A stretch of 64,000 bases of DNA from the NCBI GenBank assembly GCA_963576565.1, contig OY755042.1:102914185-102978184 (forward strand), given 5' to 3'. The DNA comes from Aspidapion aeneum (lineage: Eukaryota; Arthropoda; Insecta; Coleoptera; Brentidae). This document shows positions 53,941 to 64,000 of the stretch, piece by piece. Made by a program: the position numbers and the translations under genes. Below the pieces are notes generated by a model, which ran no database searches, had not been told where the DNA came from, and saw nothing but the letters and a program-made list of their open reading frames with translations. The first letter of the stretch is position 1, and each line of letters starts with the position of its first letter.

Positions 53941-54535
53941 TTTTGCATAGTAACAAAATGCTAAATAAAATATATTACTACTACTACTAATATAAATCTT
54001 TTTTTTTAAATATAAATTTCAAAATAAGTCGTCAGCACTCAGCAGATTTATAATAATCTGCTGACGACTAATCTAATTTTTTGCTCGATAAACAAAATAC
54101 TTTTTTAATTTAAAGCTAAAAGTGAAAAAAAAACTTTTCGATATCCAAGTGATTGCTTTCAGTAATCGCTTATCCGAGTGCGTTTTAATTAATGTTTCCA
54201 CCCTTATTTCGAGACGAGGAAAAGGGGCCCTATATATATTTCTTATAGCTCTACACACTTGAATTCACACCCTTTTAACTTGTGCTTCTTTTTCGTTTGG
54301 TTTTTACTTTCCTCCTTTATTGCACATGCATTATGTAAACACAGGAATAGGTATCGAACAGCGACAGGTTTTCAAGGGCCCCTTCATATGGAGCAATAAA
54401 CTTGCAGTTGCGTGCAAGATTAGTGTCCCTGAATGAGACATATTTGATTGTTTATACAACATCTGTTAAGGACCCTAACCTAACCCTAATATTTAACAAG
54501 TAAAATTAAATAAAGAAGAAATATAAAAAAGTTTA
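53941..54535. other. Unassigned spacer
   Basis: GTCGTCAGCACTCAGCAGAT and its inverse at about 54030-54072 form a hairpin. Sequence at 54420-54535 may be the body of a SINE headed by the tRNA-like segment that follows. Confidence 0.4.
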
Positions 54536-54606
54536 TCTTCGGCCTGGACTCGAACCCTGGATCTCTTGTTCTGTACGCAAACGCTCTTTCATTAAGCTAC
54601 CAAAGA
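54536..54606 (-). tRNA. tRNA-like sequence (tRNA pseudogene or SINE head)
   Basis: On the minus strand: acceptor TCTTTGG paired with CCGAAGA (one G-T), TA, D-arm GCTT ... GAGC with an A-box-like TAGCTTAATGAAAGAG, an anticodon arm whose loop reads GTACAGA (ACA at the anticodon positions), and a perfect B-box GGTTCGAGTCC. The T stem has two mismatches and the anticodon stem one. This fits a degenerate tRNA-derived SINE promoter better than a working gene. No partner copy in the window to define a SINE body. Confidence 0.45.
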
Positions 54607-54837
54607 CGATTCATAAATTTTCGGAAAACTTCGATCTATGCATGTGTGTGGTGCCTCAATACAAGAACGAGAAATTCTCAGGGTATAAACTCGACCAAGC
54701 CATTCAACTGATTTCTATAATTCTTCTTTCCTACTGTCAAAGGTATGAAAACTCAAAATTAGACGTAAAGTATCAACGTCTGAAAACATGAGATCACCTT
54801 TTCCTTTGTTAAAATTTTTGATCACAATGGACGTTGT
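54607..54837 (+). repeat. Family H repeat, copy 3
   Basis: CATAAATTTTCGGAAAACTT, GCCTCAATACAAGAACGAGA, AACTCGACCAAGCCATTCAA and AACATGAGATCACCTTTTC match 43810-44030. It ends just where RT-A sequence begins. Confidence 0.65.
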
Positions 54838-55473
54838 CCGACGCCTATTCTCCACCTCCTTCGATCCTGACAATCATCTTCTGTCAGATTGTTTTGACTC
54901 ATTGATCTTTGGATTGACGGTTGCCATTCTAGTTTAGGACGCCCTCTTATTCTGCGCCCTATTGGTTGCCATTCTGGGAACTGCTTTGGTAATCTTTAGT
55001 CGTTCACCCATTGTACATGGCCGTACCATATCAGTTGTCTTTTAGTGATGTCATCCGTTATGCTTCCTTCGATTCCCATTCTTTCTTTTATGATCTCATT
55101 TCTTATGCGATCTGTTCTAGATATTCTCATTGATCTTCTTATTGCATCCATTTCGACACTTTCCATTTTTGTTTTGTATTTTTCTGTTACGCGACAAGTC
55201 TCTATTCCATACAACAGCGTGCTTTTCACCATTGTTTCATATATGTTAAATTTTACATTCTTTTTTATCTCTCTGCTCCATAAAATACTGTTAAGACATC
55301 CAATAACCTTTTTTGCTTTTACTATTCTTTTTTCCAGTTCTTTACAGTCTGTTTCTGTCTTATCAAATGTGACACCCAAGTATACATACACATTGCATGG
55401 AGATATTACTTGTCCATTGTCTAGTTCTAACTCACTGGATTCGTTTCCAATACATAAGTACTGTGTCTTGTAA
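54838..55473 (-). pseudogene. RT-A non-LTR retrotransposon, C-terminal part
   Basis: A 131-codon minus-strand frame (54996-55391) is intact across YLGVTFDKTETDCKELE, SREIKKNVKFNIYETMVK and RNEIIKERMGIEG, the region downstream of the catalytic box. The C-terminal RGRPKLEW region at 54838-54960 is in another frame. The 5' edge (55473) abuts pogo first-exon sequence. 5' truncation like this is normal for non-LTR insertions, but the pogo 5' half is not found on the other side. Confidence 0.75.
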
Positions 55474-56912
55474 GCCTAGTAAAAAACTTCTTACTTTACG
55501 TGAAAAAATGGAAGTTGTTAACTTTTCGGAGAAGGAACACCTATCAGCACGAAAGATCGCTGAAAAATTTAATATCTGAAAATCTCAAGCAGCGGAAATT
55601 GTTAATAAATACATATTAAAATTCCGCAGTTCTCTCTCATAAGCGGACACCTCCAATAAGCGGACAAAATCGACGAAACAGTGATTGTCCCCAACTAACA
55701 TTTATAGTAGCGGCTACATGTTCTAAAGGCTTTGCTACTTTCTTATAGTAGAAATGTGGTGATCCCAACCAAAATTTGTTACTTTTTAGTTCTAACTACT
55801 ATTTAGTATCAGGAAATAGTAGATGTTTCGTAAAAACGACCCTCTAAACTACTTCATAGGATTGTTTCTTGATAGTCGATTCTGATAGTCTTCTCTACAA
55901 CAATAGGACGTTGCTAAAGTTTTACTTTCTTTTTAGTCGTTATTTCGTAGTCGCCCTGACTTTTATATCCTACTTAATTACCACTAGAAAGTTAAGCTTC
56001 ATTGGAGTCCCAAACAAGTGTATCCGACAACTACATTATAACTTTAATTTTTACCACAAAAGTTTGTGTCATCATAGTAACATCTGATGTAACAATGTAG
56101 ACAAAATAACTTTTTGGATCAACTTTAAAGCCGCAACTACTTTCAAGTAACCTTTTCGACTATCAGGGAATATAGTTTGGGACGCCATGTTTTTATGTAA
56201 GAAAGAAAATTTAATATTTTTGTTGTCGTTTTATGAGCTCATATTAAAGAGCCATACTATTTTATAAACAAATTAGTTGAAGCTTACCAAAAATGTTCTT
56301 CTTAAGCACCATTTGTTGGAGTTAACTGTCGATTATGAAAACATAACCTCCAAAATCACAACACAAAAATTCCATCAGCTACCAGAAAACGGCTCAATTT
56401 TACGGGCGCACCGGTTTTTTGCAATATATATAATGCATGTTATACAAAAAACTTTGCGTCGCACTCGAATTTTGATCCTCTGCTTGTAAATTCTCACACT
56501 TTTGGATAACATAGTTCATATTATAACCATAACCAAACAAAAAAACTAAGCGAGTCTGTTTACTGTTGTGTCCACCATATTGTGTAACAATTCTACCAAA
56601 AAGAAACGATTATATTATTTGCAACTACATCGCAACTTTTATGCCATTACGGAAAAAAAACAGCCTCTACGACGTAGTAGATACCTGGCTATGACGCAGT
56701 AGTGTAGTTGTTACTACAGTGACTTTAAACACTTGGCCAAGTAGTTATAACCAGAAATTGGTTCCCCACTTAGGGAATTATAACGTCGCTGTATGGTATA
56801 CTGAGACGTAGCGGGAGTACGTTGCGGTTACTTTTAAGAAATTCTTTCTAGTTGGGGTTTCGTCGTTACAACTTTAATTGTTTGTTGGGTCCGCTTATAG
56901 GAGGTTTCACTG
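55474..56912 (+). mobile_element. pogo-type element remnant (copy P6), 3' part with insertion
   Basis: It starts inside the first-exon remnant (CCTAGTAAAAAACTTCTTAC, coding frame to TGA at 55579). It continues through AAGCGGACACCTCCAATAAG and is cut at 55690; the right tip GTCCGCTTATAGGAGGTTTC resumes at 56889 and ends CACTG at 56912. The 5' half is missing. Confidence 0.75.
55691..56888. mobile_element. 1.2 kb TIR element with 4 bp GTCC duplication
   Basis: It splits the pogo right terminus. GTCC is on both sides (55687-55690, 56889-56892). Ends: CCAACTAACATTTATAG and, inward from the right, CCAACAAACAATTAAAG (about 13 of 17 matching). Two unrecognised frames lie inside (55869-56087, 56277-56489). 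The interior is rich in TAGTAGT/ACTAC words. Superfamily undetermined; a 4 bp duplication narrows the options. Confidence 0.65.
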
Positions 56913-57115
56913 TATAATATTTTATAGCAGGTTTGAAGAATCTAGAAAGAAGTCTTGGGAAATCCCTTTGTCAATTCCTGAAAGAAAAAAACTTTTTCGT
57001 AAAGTAAAATCCCCAAAGTATCTTGCCGAAAATCTCTTTTAAGACTAATGTCCATCGCATTGCTGTAAGTATCACATTTAGACAAATTGATGTTTGCAGG
57101 TCTTTGACCATATTT

Positions 57116-57157
57116 TAGCTCACACGTATGCTATAAGTAGTGTGAGCTATGGTGATT
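57116..57157 (+). repeat. Family A left-hairpin fragment
   Basis: TAGCTCACACG ... GTAGTGTGAGCTATGGTGAT is the left tip of family A standing alone; the rest of the element is absent. Confidence 0.6.
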
Positions 57158-57890
57158 ATATCAAAAATTAGAAAAAAAATCCAAATTTAAAAAACATCGA
57201 CTTGTCAAACGTTGACAATTGGCAAAATATTTCTATAACAAATTTCCGTTCGAAGAAAATATTTTAAAATAGGTTTCCTTTTGTCGTTACTGTTTTCCTG
57301 CGTTGGTTTCGAAAAGTTTTTAAAAAATTGGTTAAATCATTTAGCAGTTATCTTAAAACAAACATACGTGTCGCGTAGATGGATTGGCCGATTATTTTCA
57401 ATTATGTCAATTTGCCAAAGTTTGTTTTGTAAGCGTAATTTCAGTATAACTTTACTCCGTCGAGGTAATCAAGCGTCCAACAAAGTTTGCAAAAAGTTTT
57501 TTAACGTTAGAAACCAGCCGTGAAAACTTTAATCAATGCAGATAAAGTAGGAGTAGCGGATAAAGTTTTAGTCAAATTTGTTTGCATTGATCAAATTATA
57601 TTTTGAAGGAAAGTAGGTCAAACCGCCACACGCAGGAAAATTTAAGAGAATGGCTGGTCAAAAACCCATACAATTGATTTGGGATTTAGCCAAGGTCTGT
57701 GGATTTAGCGTAAAAATAGTGACATTTATTTGACAGATTTTGCTGAGCTATAAACCAGGATCAAAGCTAAAGATAATTTTCTAGAAAATAAGCATTTCCA
57801 ACAAAAAAAAATCTATTTCAAATAAAAAAAGACTTTTAGAAGACTCAAAAATACTTTGACCAGCTAATCTCTAAAATGTTCCTCTGCACA
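57158..57890. other. Unassigned spacer
   Basis: No motif recognised. An 80-codon frame at 57281-57523 has no visible domain. Confidence 0.4.
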
Positions 57891-57898
57891 TGGGCGCA

Positions 57899-58051
57899 CC
57901 CAGGGGGGGGGCTGGGGCCCGGCTTCCCCCCAAGCCTTAGATTTTTTTACATATTTTCTACATATTTCATGATAAAACACAAATCATGAGGCTTCGGGCC
58001 CCCCCAAGAGGCCTCGGGCCCCCCCTAGACACATTCCTGGGTGCGCCACTG
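57899..58051. mobile_element. hAT-like GGGG-rich MITE (153 bp)
   Basis: Left CATGGGCGCACCCAGGGGGG; right, inward, CAGTGGCGCACCCAGGAATG. CTCTGCA occurs on both sides (57892-57898, 58052-58058), a 7 bp match within a probable 8 bp duplication. The best-preserved member of this family here. Confidence 0.8.
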
Positions 58052-58058
58052 CTCTGCA

Positions 58059-58538
58059 TGTTTAGTGGTGGTCAAGAAAGTTGAAAGAATAACAAAAATG
58101 ATATTACATCTTGTATTAAACCTCTATTTTTAAAATACATGGTGTCAACAATAGTTCTGTTCCATCAAACAGTTCTACGGTCATAGAACCGTCCAAAAAA
58201 TCCCAATGCGCGCGCAATGCAGTACGAGGAGTACGAGAACTGTTTTAAAATGGTTTGGGTTAGATGGAACGACTAAATAACTGTCCAAAAACCGAATGCT
58301 GTTCGATTTAGTTCAAGCACGTGATCATATTCGAGAGAGTTAAATCCAAAATCACGTGACTAAAAGAAAGGGTAGGTTTGGCGTCTCGCTTAAAGATAAA
58401 TCGAAGGCAACGTATGAATTCGAGAGCACGAAATTAAAGTTGCACACAGAAAGGATTACACAATTACATAGCATTATCATAATATATTTTTAATTTTAGT
58501 TCTTTAAAATGCAGATAAAATTACATCAATTTAATTTA
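58059..58538. other. Unassigned spacer
   Basis: GTTCTGTTCCATC at 58155 and GATGGAACGAC at 58263 are partly complementary and may bound a small decayed element. No gene. Confidence 0.4.
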
Positions 58539-58540
58539 TA

Positions 58541-59067
58541 CAGGGTGTAACTAAATAAGTGTAAAACATTTAAGGGGATGATTCCTCATCGAAAAAAAGA
58601 TAGGATCTTTCGTATAAAGAAACTTTATTGGAGCATCCCTTATTAAGATACCGCCCCTTAAAGGGGGTACAAACATTTATGACGATGTGTCTCTGTAGTT
58701 GTTCGTGAAATAATTTTTTGCTGCGAACTGGTTTATTTTGGGCAAAAAATCCAAGAGACATTTTTTATTTAAAATGAAACAGGCTATCGGAAATACATTT
58801 TTAAATGAAAAACAAATAATAAGACAAAAAATTACATTGGAAATAAATTTTAGGGCTTGCGTTTTCCACCCCTTACAACCATGGGGTAAACCAAATTCAT
58901 TACCGGCTAAGTGTCTTTTTGGTAGTAAAAAATTTTATGTACCCCCTTTAGAGGGCCGTATCTTAACAAGGGATGCTCCAATAAAGTTTATTTATATGAA
59001 AGTTCCTATCTTTTTTTGATGAGGAATCACCCCCTTAAATGTTTTACACTTATTTAGTTACACTCTG
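58541..59067. mobile_element. 527 bp palindromic TA-MITE
   Basis: CAGGGTGTAACTAAATAAGT and its inverse (CAGAGTGTAACTAAATAAGT inward from 59067), TA on both sides. The arms continue through GATTCCTCATC, TTATTGGAGCATCCCTT and CCCCTTTA for about 150 bp. Frames on both strands are by-products. Confidence 0.85.
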
Positions 59068-59352
59068 TATTCACAAACTATAAACCACTACAGACTGCCT
59101 AATAAACTAAATATACCAATAATTAAAACGAACTTGCATTAGCACATATTTTTGGGCGAAACTTGCGAAAATATATTTATTTTTTCTAATATCACAAGTT
59201 TTATGTGAAATTTATATATTTACTTATTTGTATTTTCTAATTTGATTTTTATAAAATATTTGTGAAATTACCTACATATTATACAAAGCTTTAATATTTA
59301 CAAGGTTTTTGTGATTTTATTCATTTTTTACAAGCTTTTATTTAACTTCACC
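59068..59352. other. AT-rich spacer
   Basis: Very AT-rich; nothing recognised. Confidence 0.4.
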
Positions 59353-59358
59353 TGTATG

Positions 59359-59389
<31 letters not shown>

Positions 59390-59995
59390 TCAAATCTTGC
59401 AACACATTTTTGAAGAACTTCCAAACCTCCGATTGACTTCAAATTTCGCATAGCGTCTTAGTTCCGATGACCATACAATAATATGGTTTCATCGGGTACC
59501 TACCTCCCCCCTAACGTGGGGGGTGAAAAGGGGCTAAAACTTTAATTTGTCCGATTTCAACCAAAATTGGTATCTGGGGGTTTTTGAGAATGAGAATTAC
59601 GAATTTTTGATCAGATTACAAAAATTCAATATGGCGGATTCAAAATGGACGATTTAATGTCAAGTTTTTCTCATTACTTTCAACTGACTTCCACGTGTCC
59701 GATTGACTTCAAATTTCGCATATCGTTATAGTTCCGATGACAATCCACTAATGTGGTATCACTGTCTGCCTACTTCCCCCCTAACGTGGAGGGCGAAGAG
59801 GACGTATAATTTTAGTTTGTCGGATTTCCACCAAAATTGGTATCTGAGGGTTTTTGAGGATGAGGATTACGAATTTTTGATCAGATTACAAAAATTCAAT
59901 ATGGCGGATTCAAAATTGACGATTCAATGACGAATTTTTCTGATTAATTTCAACTGACTTCCACGTAGGTATCTGATTGATTTTAAAATTCACAT
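59353..59995 (+). repeat. (TGTA)n microsatellite and ~277 bp tandem duplication
   Basis: (TGTA)9 at 59353-59388 is followed by two units with CCGATTGACTTCAAATTTCG (59429, 59698), TTCCGATGAC, CCCCCCTAACGTGG and AAAATTCAATATGGCGGATT. A third unit is truncated at about 59995. Microsatellite plus a CCGATT..CAAATTT phrase parallels the plan of families A and G. Confidence 0.7.
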
Positions 59996-60179
59996 GCTCT
60001 CCCGCAAAAAAAGGGGGGGGCGTAGAAGAGGTAAGGCTTTAGTTTGTTCGATCTCGACCAAAATTAATTAATTCTAGCGTATAATGATCATAATAATACC
60101 GAACAGTTTTAGGGATTGACAGGAAAGACTCCCTGCAATATTGATGCGCTAGTTGAAATGCATAGACAAATCTAAAAAT

Positions 60180-60705
60180 TAAAAAATAAATAAAAAAAAA
60201 ACTTTTTGAAAACAAGCTTTTATAACATGGACTAAAAAGCATAAAATAATTTTTTGAGGGTTCTGATATCATAATAATAAAAGCGATGGGCGTATTTAAT
60301 ATAAGTAAATGCCTTTCCATGCGCATTTGGTGGATCGTTCACAACCGATGATGGGCCGACTCTTCTTTTTCAATGTGACAAAATAAATCGACACACTGCC
60401 GGTCCCGGATGATCTGCCTAATATGAAGCAGGCGTAATAATGTCCATCCATATCAGAAAAATGTAAGGGTAGTTTGAGTAGGGTTGGGGTGGGTTGGGTT
60501 GGGTTAAATTGTCTACCCTTACGCATTTAATGAATTTGGATTTTCACTAAACTTCGAATTAACAAGGCTAAAACAAAAACGGTTAAATTTCCTTACGCCC
60601 ATCGCTTTTATTATTATGATATCAGAACACTCAAAAAATTATTTTATGCTTTTTAGTCCATGTTATAAAAGCTTGTTTTCAAAAAGTTTTTTTTTTAATT
60701 TATTA
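60180..60705. repeat. Near-identical inverted repeat, ~105-115 bp arms
   Basis: The left arm ends ATAAAAGCGATGGGCGTA at 60294; the right arm starts TACGCCCATCGCTTTTAT at 60594. Over ~104 bases outward I count one substitution (GAGGGTTC against GAACACTC), then A/T runs. The ~300 bp spacer includes GGGTTGGGGTGGGTTGGGTT at 60482-60501. Other inverted repeats in the window are clearly more diverged. Confidence 0.85.
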
Positions 60706-62886
60706 GGAAATAGAGATCGTGATACTTCTAAGAAGTTAGTAAAATCACATTTTGTAGCTTGTACTTTAGTAATGACCTTAATGTCGATGCCTTAAAGCGA
60801 AGTCGTTTGTTCTTCCGCCAAATCTGGTGTAAAATTTTACTTGTTTTGCTGTTAATCACTTGGATGGGTTCACTTGCTGGAACCATTTATTTAAGGAATT
60901 AACACAAAAATTTGCAGTGGTCGGAAAGAAGCAGGAAAAGGCGGCATCTTCCTTCTTCCTTCCTTATAAAACCAGGCAAAAATATCAAATTTATATATTT
61001 TTGCTACTTACACATTTCTAATTGAATTTTTTCAAAACTTTTTCAAAAATATATTTTATTTTGTTTTACAATTTTTTATATTTAGTGGTTTGATATTTAA
61101 ATAGAATTAAAATTGAAAAAAAAATTGTAGATTGTGTTTTACTTGAAAAAATACACGTTTCACACATTTTTATCTGTGGATTTGTTATGTCTTAGTTTCG
61201 CAAAATTTCTTAGCTAAATTTGTTGAACTGGCGCCGAGAGGTTAGGCTGTGAGAGAGATATAAGAGGGTGGGAAGAATGAGCTTTGACCACTGCGCACCT
61301 CTTTCATATGGAACGCAATCGAGGTCGGCCATTTTGAAGCTAACCTTACTTTTTTTGTTTTTATATTGTTACAAACAGTAACCAACATGTGTTGAGTTTT
61401 TTATGCTTTTATAGACTCTTTTTGCATTCCTACTTATAATAACCTGCAGCATTGCAAAGACAAATTTAAATGCAAAACTCACATTCTTTTATAGAAAGTG
61501 TTTCATTTAATTTGAGAAAAACTTTGGCCCAGGCGTTTGTTCATCGCAATGTTCAGATCTGTACTAAAATTAACAAGTAAAGTTTTGAACTTTCGCATCG
61601 CCTCATAGTTAAACTTTATAACAAAGTTTTGGTTTTTGAATCTTCATATTCCAAAATTCTGACGAGAATTATATGCACCTAAGCATGATTCCCCCTAATT
61701 CTGAAACTATGTGTGTTATATATCTGACTACCTATTTGGGAAATATTTACCTATGATGTTAGCTTTAATGTGGTAATATTATATGTCAGTTGAAACAAAA
61801 TGACCTTGGATGAGACTAATAAAACCAAGTTGTGTCATTTGCGCATCAATTAAAAAAGAATACCTGAAAAATACTAATTTGTCTTAAAAAACTTTAGAAA
61901 AAAAATTGAATCCAAGAAAAAGATAAACGAAGTCCAATAAAAATATTTAAATCCTTTTTTGTTTTTGATTGAACAGGCATACTTTTACTGTTTTGTTATT
62001 TCACATTATTAAATTTTTTAAACAGTTTTTCATGCAGTGGTGATGTTTAATCATTAAGGTAACCTACGCATAGTAATTTTTTTATATAGCGCAATCACGG
62101 ATCACCTAACAAACAGATAAATAAGCCGGCTGGCCGTCTTTGATCTCGGAGAATTCAACGATGGCTGAGCATTGGGAATCAAACTCAGAGCCGGACTAAA
62201 ATAAATGTATCATAAAATATGAATGTTTCAGATTGTTGATGCGAAAAAATATTTTTACTGCCAGAAACAATAAAAACATTAAAATAGTTTTGTTCTGCTA
62301 AAAATGGGAGCTAAAATGAATTTTAGAGTCTCAGCCGCGTAAAAATATTATATCTTGTCCTCTGTAGGGGACTATGGAAATAATGTGATCTATTGAATGA
62401 GAGATATGGGAAGCACAAAAAGAGGTGTTCTTCGTTCAGAATACGTTAGCATGTTGTCGTTTCCAGCATACAGCCAAACACAAAAAGAAAAAAATTGATT
62501 GCTTTTTTTGTTGTATTGGTATAACATTTATTAAGTTTCAAGAGGAGTAAAATTGTGAATGTTAAAAATAAGAAGTTTGACATTGCAGAGTAATTTCTTA
62601 ATTTACTGGAATCAGATAATATTTATTATTTTTTCGAAAAATTTAAAGTTTAAGGAGATACAGGGTGACCAAATAATCTTTACAATTAGCACAAAATTGC
62701 TTCACGGTAAATTAATATTTTAAAATTTAGTAAAATCCAATATTTAAAAAAAAAATAATTGTTTTATATGTATTCTTAAAAGTGTAAATAGTAGTTAAAC
62801 CTATTACCCAAAAATCTGTTTTAAAAATGTTAATAAATTTAGTGCTAAAATGACTATTTTCTCTTTTTATTAAGGGCCCTTTAGAT
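60706..62886. other. Long AT-rich stretch without recognised features
   Basis: I see no coding motif, no paired repeat and no tandem array. Minor points: CACGGATCACCTAACAAA at 62097 (half of the 43771 hairpin) and CAGGGTGACCAAATAATCTT at 62661, a lone TA-MITE-like tip. Confidence 0.5.
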
Positions 62887-63709
62887 GGGTAGGGGATAAT
62901 TCGCCGCGGCCAATTCGCTGTAGTCCAATTCGTCGCGGGGACAATTCACCGTGAGATTTTTTTGTTTTATGATGTTACCACTGGGAATTGTTTAAACAGT
63001 TGTATTAAGCTTGACCTCATATATATTTGTTTAATTATAACTTTGTTCAAACCTTCCAAACATTTTTTTTATTAGGAAAATAAATAAAATGGCGGATCCA
63101 AAATGGCGGATTTTTCCGTTTATGGACGGATTTGTATCTAACTCGGACTGATGAGATTTTTAAGGTCGCTAATCATTATTTTTAACTTAAATTTAAAAAA
63201 ATCAAAATGGCGATACAACATGGCGGATTTTTCCATTTTTGAACCGATATGCATCAAATTCAGAAGTTTGGGTGTTTCAGGTCGGTTCCCATATAGATTT
63301 TTTTTAGTTTAAGTTAAAAATAATAATCAGCGCCCTGAAACATCCTAAAGTTTCTAGTTTGATGCATATCGGTTCATAAATGGCAAAAACCGCCATTCTA
63401 CATTCGTCATTTTATTTATTTTTTCCAATTAAAAAATGCTGGTAACTATACATAGTTACCACCAAATAAATAGTTGGAAAGTTTGAAAACATTATTTTTA
63501 TAAAAAAATATTATATGAAGTCAAGGTAAATAAAACAATGGTAATATCATGAAACAAAAATCTCGCGGCGAATTGTTCCCGCGGAAAATTGTCCCCGCGG
63601 CAATTCGATTGGCGGCAAAATGTCCCCGCGGCAAAACGAGCCGCGGCCAATCAGCTAGCCGCGGCAAATCGACCGCGGTTAATCGGCTGCGGCGAATTGT
63701 CCCCTACCC
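62887..63709. mobile_element. Foldback-like element with CGGCGAATTGTCCC subrepeats, copy 2
   Basis: GGGTAGGGGATAATTCGCCG and, inward from 63709, GGGTAGGGGACAATTCGCCG. The right arm has seven or more ~15 bp CGCGG(C/A)-AATTGTCCCC-type subrepeats (63563-63705), the left arm about four. The interior matches copy 1 (AAAATGGCGGATTTTTCC, TTGATGCATATCGGTTCATA). Flanks give only 5 of 8 matching bases, so the duplication is decayed or absent. Confidence 0.75.
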
Positions 63710-64000
63710 TTTTAATTTGTGAACGTCTGCTTAATTTAAGGATCAAAATACCAATTTACAAATTTCCTTTTTCTACAAACTGAGCTTATGCCGCTGTTTC
63801 ATACAAAACACCAAAAACTTTCTAAACAAAGCATAGTTTATATCTTGTTTTTTAGGATCTAATGGCGGCGCATTTTTAAATTTGAGATAAATCTAACAAA
63901 TCCTGCAAAAGTATAAAAAAAATTAAAAAACTAAATCAAAGGGGTTGTCATCAAAGAACTCTTTGTAGTTAAATGATTTACAGATTCATCTCATAGGACA

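Noticed and set aside
60296..60526. Telomere-like GGGTT run as a telomeric repeat
   Set aside because: Only about four irregular GGGTT/GGGGT units; insect telomeres usually use TTAGG or TCAGG, and this is a single patch in a spacer.

Overview
This window is AT-rich eukaryotic, almost certainly insect, repeat DNA. I find no cellular protein gene, no rRNA and no convincing functional tRNA gene in 64 kb. The recognisable coding traces are all broken transposon fragments: pogo/CENP-B-type and pipsqueak-type transposase ends, a hAT dimerisation domain, and three non-LTR retrotransposon lineages. The style of these families (non-LTR proteins of the RTE/Jockey type, pogo MITEs that keep a first exon, GTCT-microsatellite elements) resembles large, repeat-swollen insect genomes such as those of leaf beetles. 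The species guess is from memory and low confidence.

Layout. 0-7 kb: a 1.7 kb inverted-repeat element, a pogo MITE, a non-LTR fragment split by a GTACGT-rich block with a nested TA-MITE, a 140 bp MITE and a pipsqueak-type transposon remnant. 7-11.7 kb: nine units of a 169 bp satellite bracketed by inverted ACAGGACT minisatellites, then a composite element (family J) with 142 bp tandem units and a large palindrome. 12-20.5 kb: a GTCACAACTC-ended element, an 85 bp tandem array, a reverse transcriptase fragment, a solo LTR and five copies of a GTCT-microsatellite family. 20.9-23.5 kb: a stack of nested MITEs. 24.3-27.2 kb: two palindromic elements and an RNase H fragment. 28.5-33.5 kb: inverted-repeat elements, two pogo MITEs with insertions, and a foldback element with a 9 bp target duplication. 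34-50.5 kb: more copies of family J and related elements, a 2.8 kb split palindrome, a pair of elements showing an occupied and a related empty site, and a foldback element ended by CGGCGAATTGTCCC subrepeats. 50.7-64 kb: a further reverse transcriptase, a complete pogo MITE, a pogo remnant broken by two elements, hAT-like and TA-type MITEs, a near-identical 105 bp inverted repeat and a second CGGCGAATTGTCCC element.

The content is an ecology of transposons inserted into each other. Related copies inside the window let several insertions be dated relative to their hosts and their target duplications read directly. The clearest candidates for something little described are the foldback elements with tandem-subrepeat arms (32455-33441, 41899-43052, 62887-63709), the satellite bracketed by inverted minisatellites (7440-9275), and an insertion bounded by TTGGCGATT that carries an exon-like reading frame (40180-40982). 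Family assignments come from motif recognition by eye; no database search was possible.
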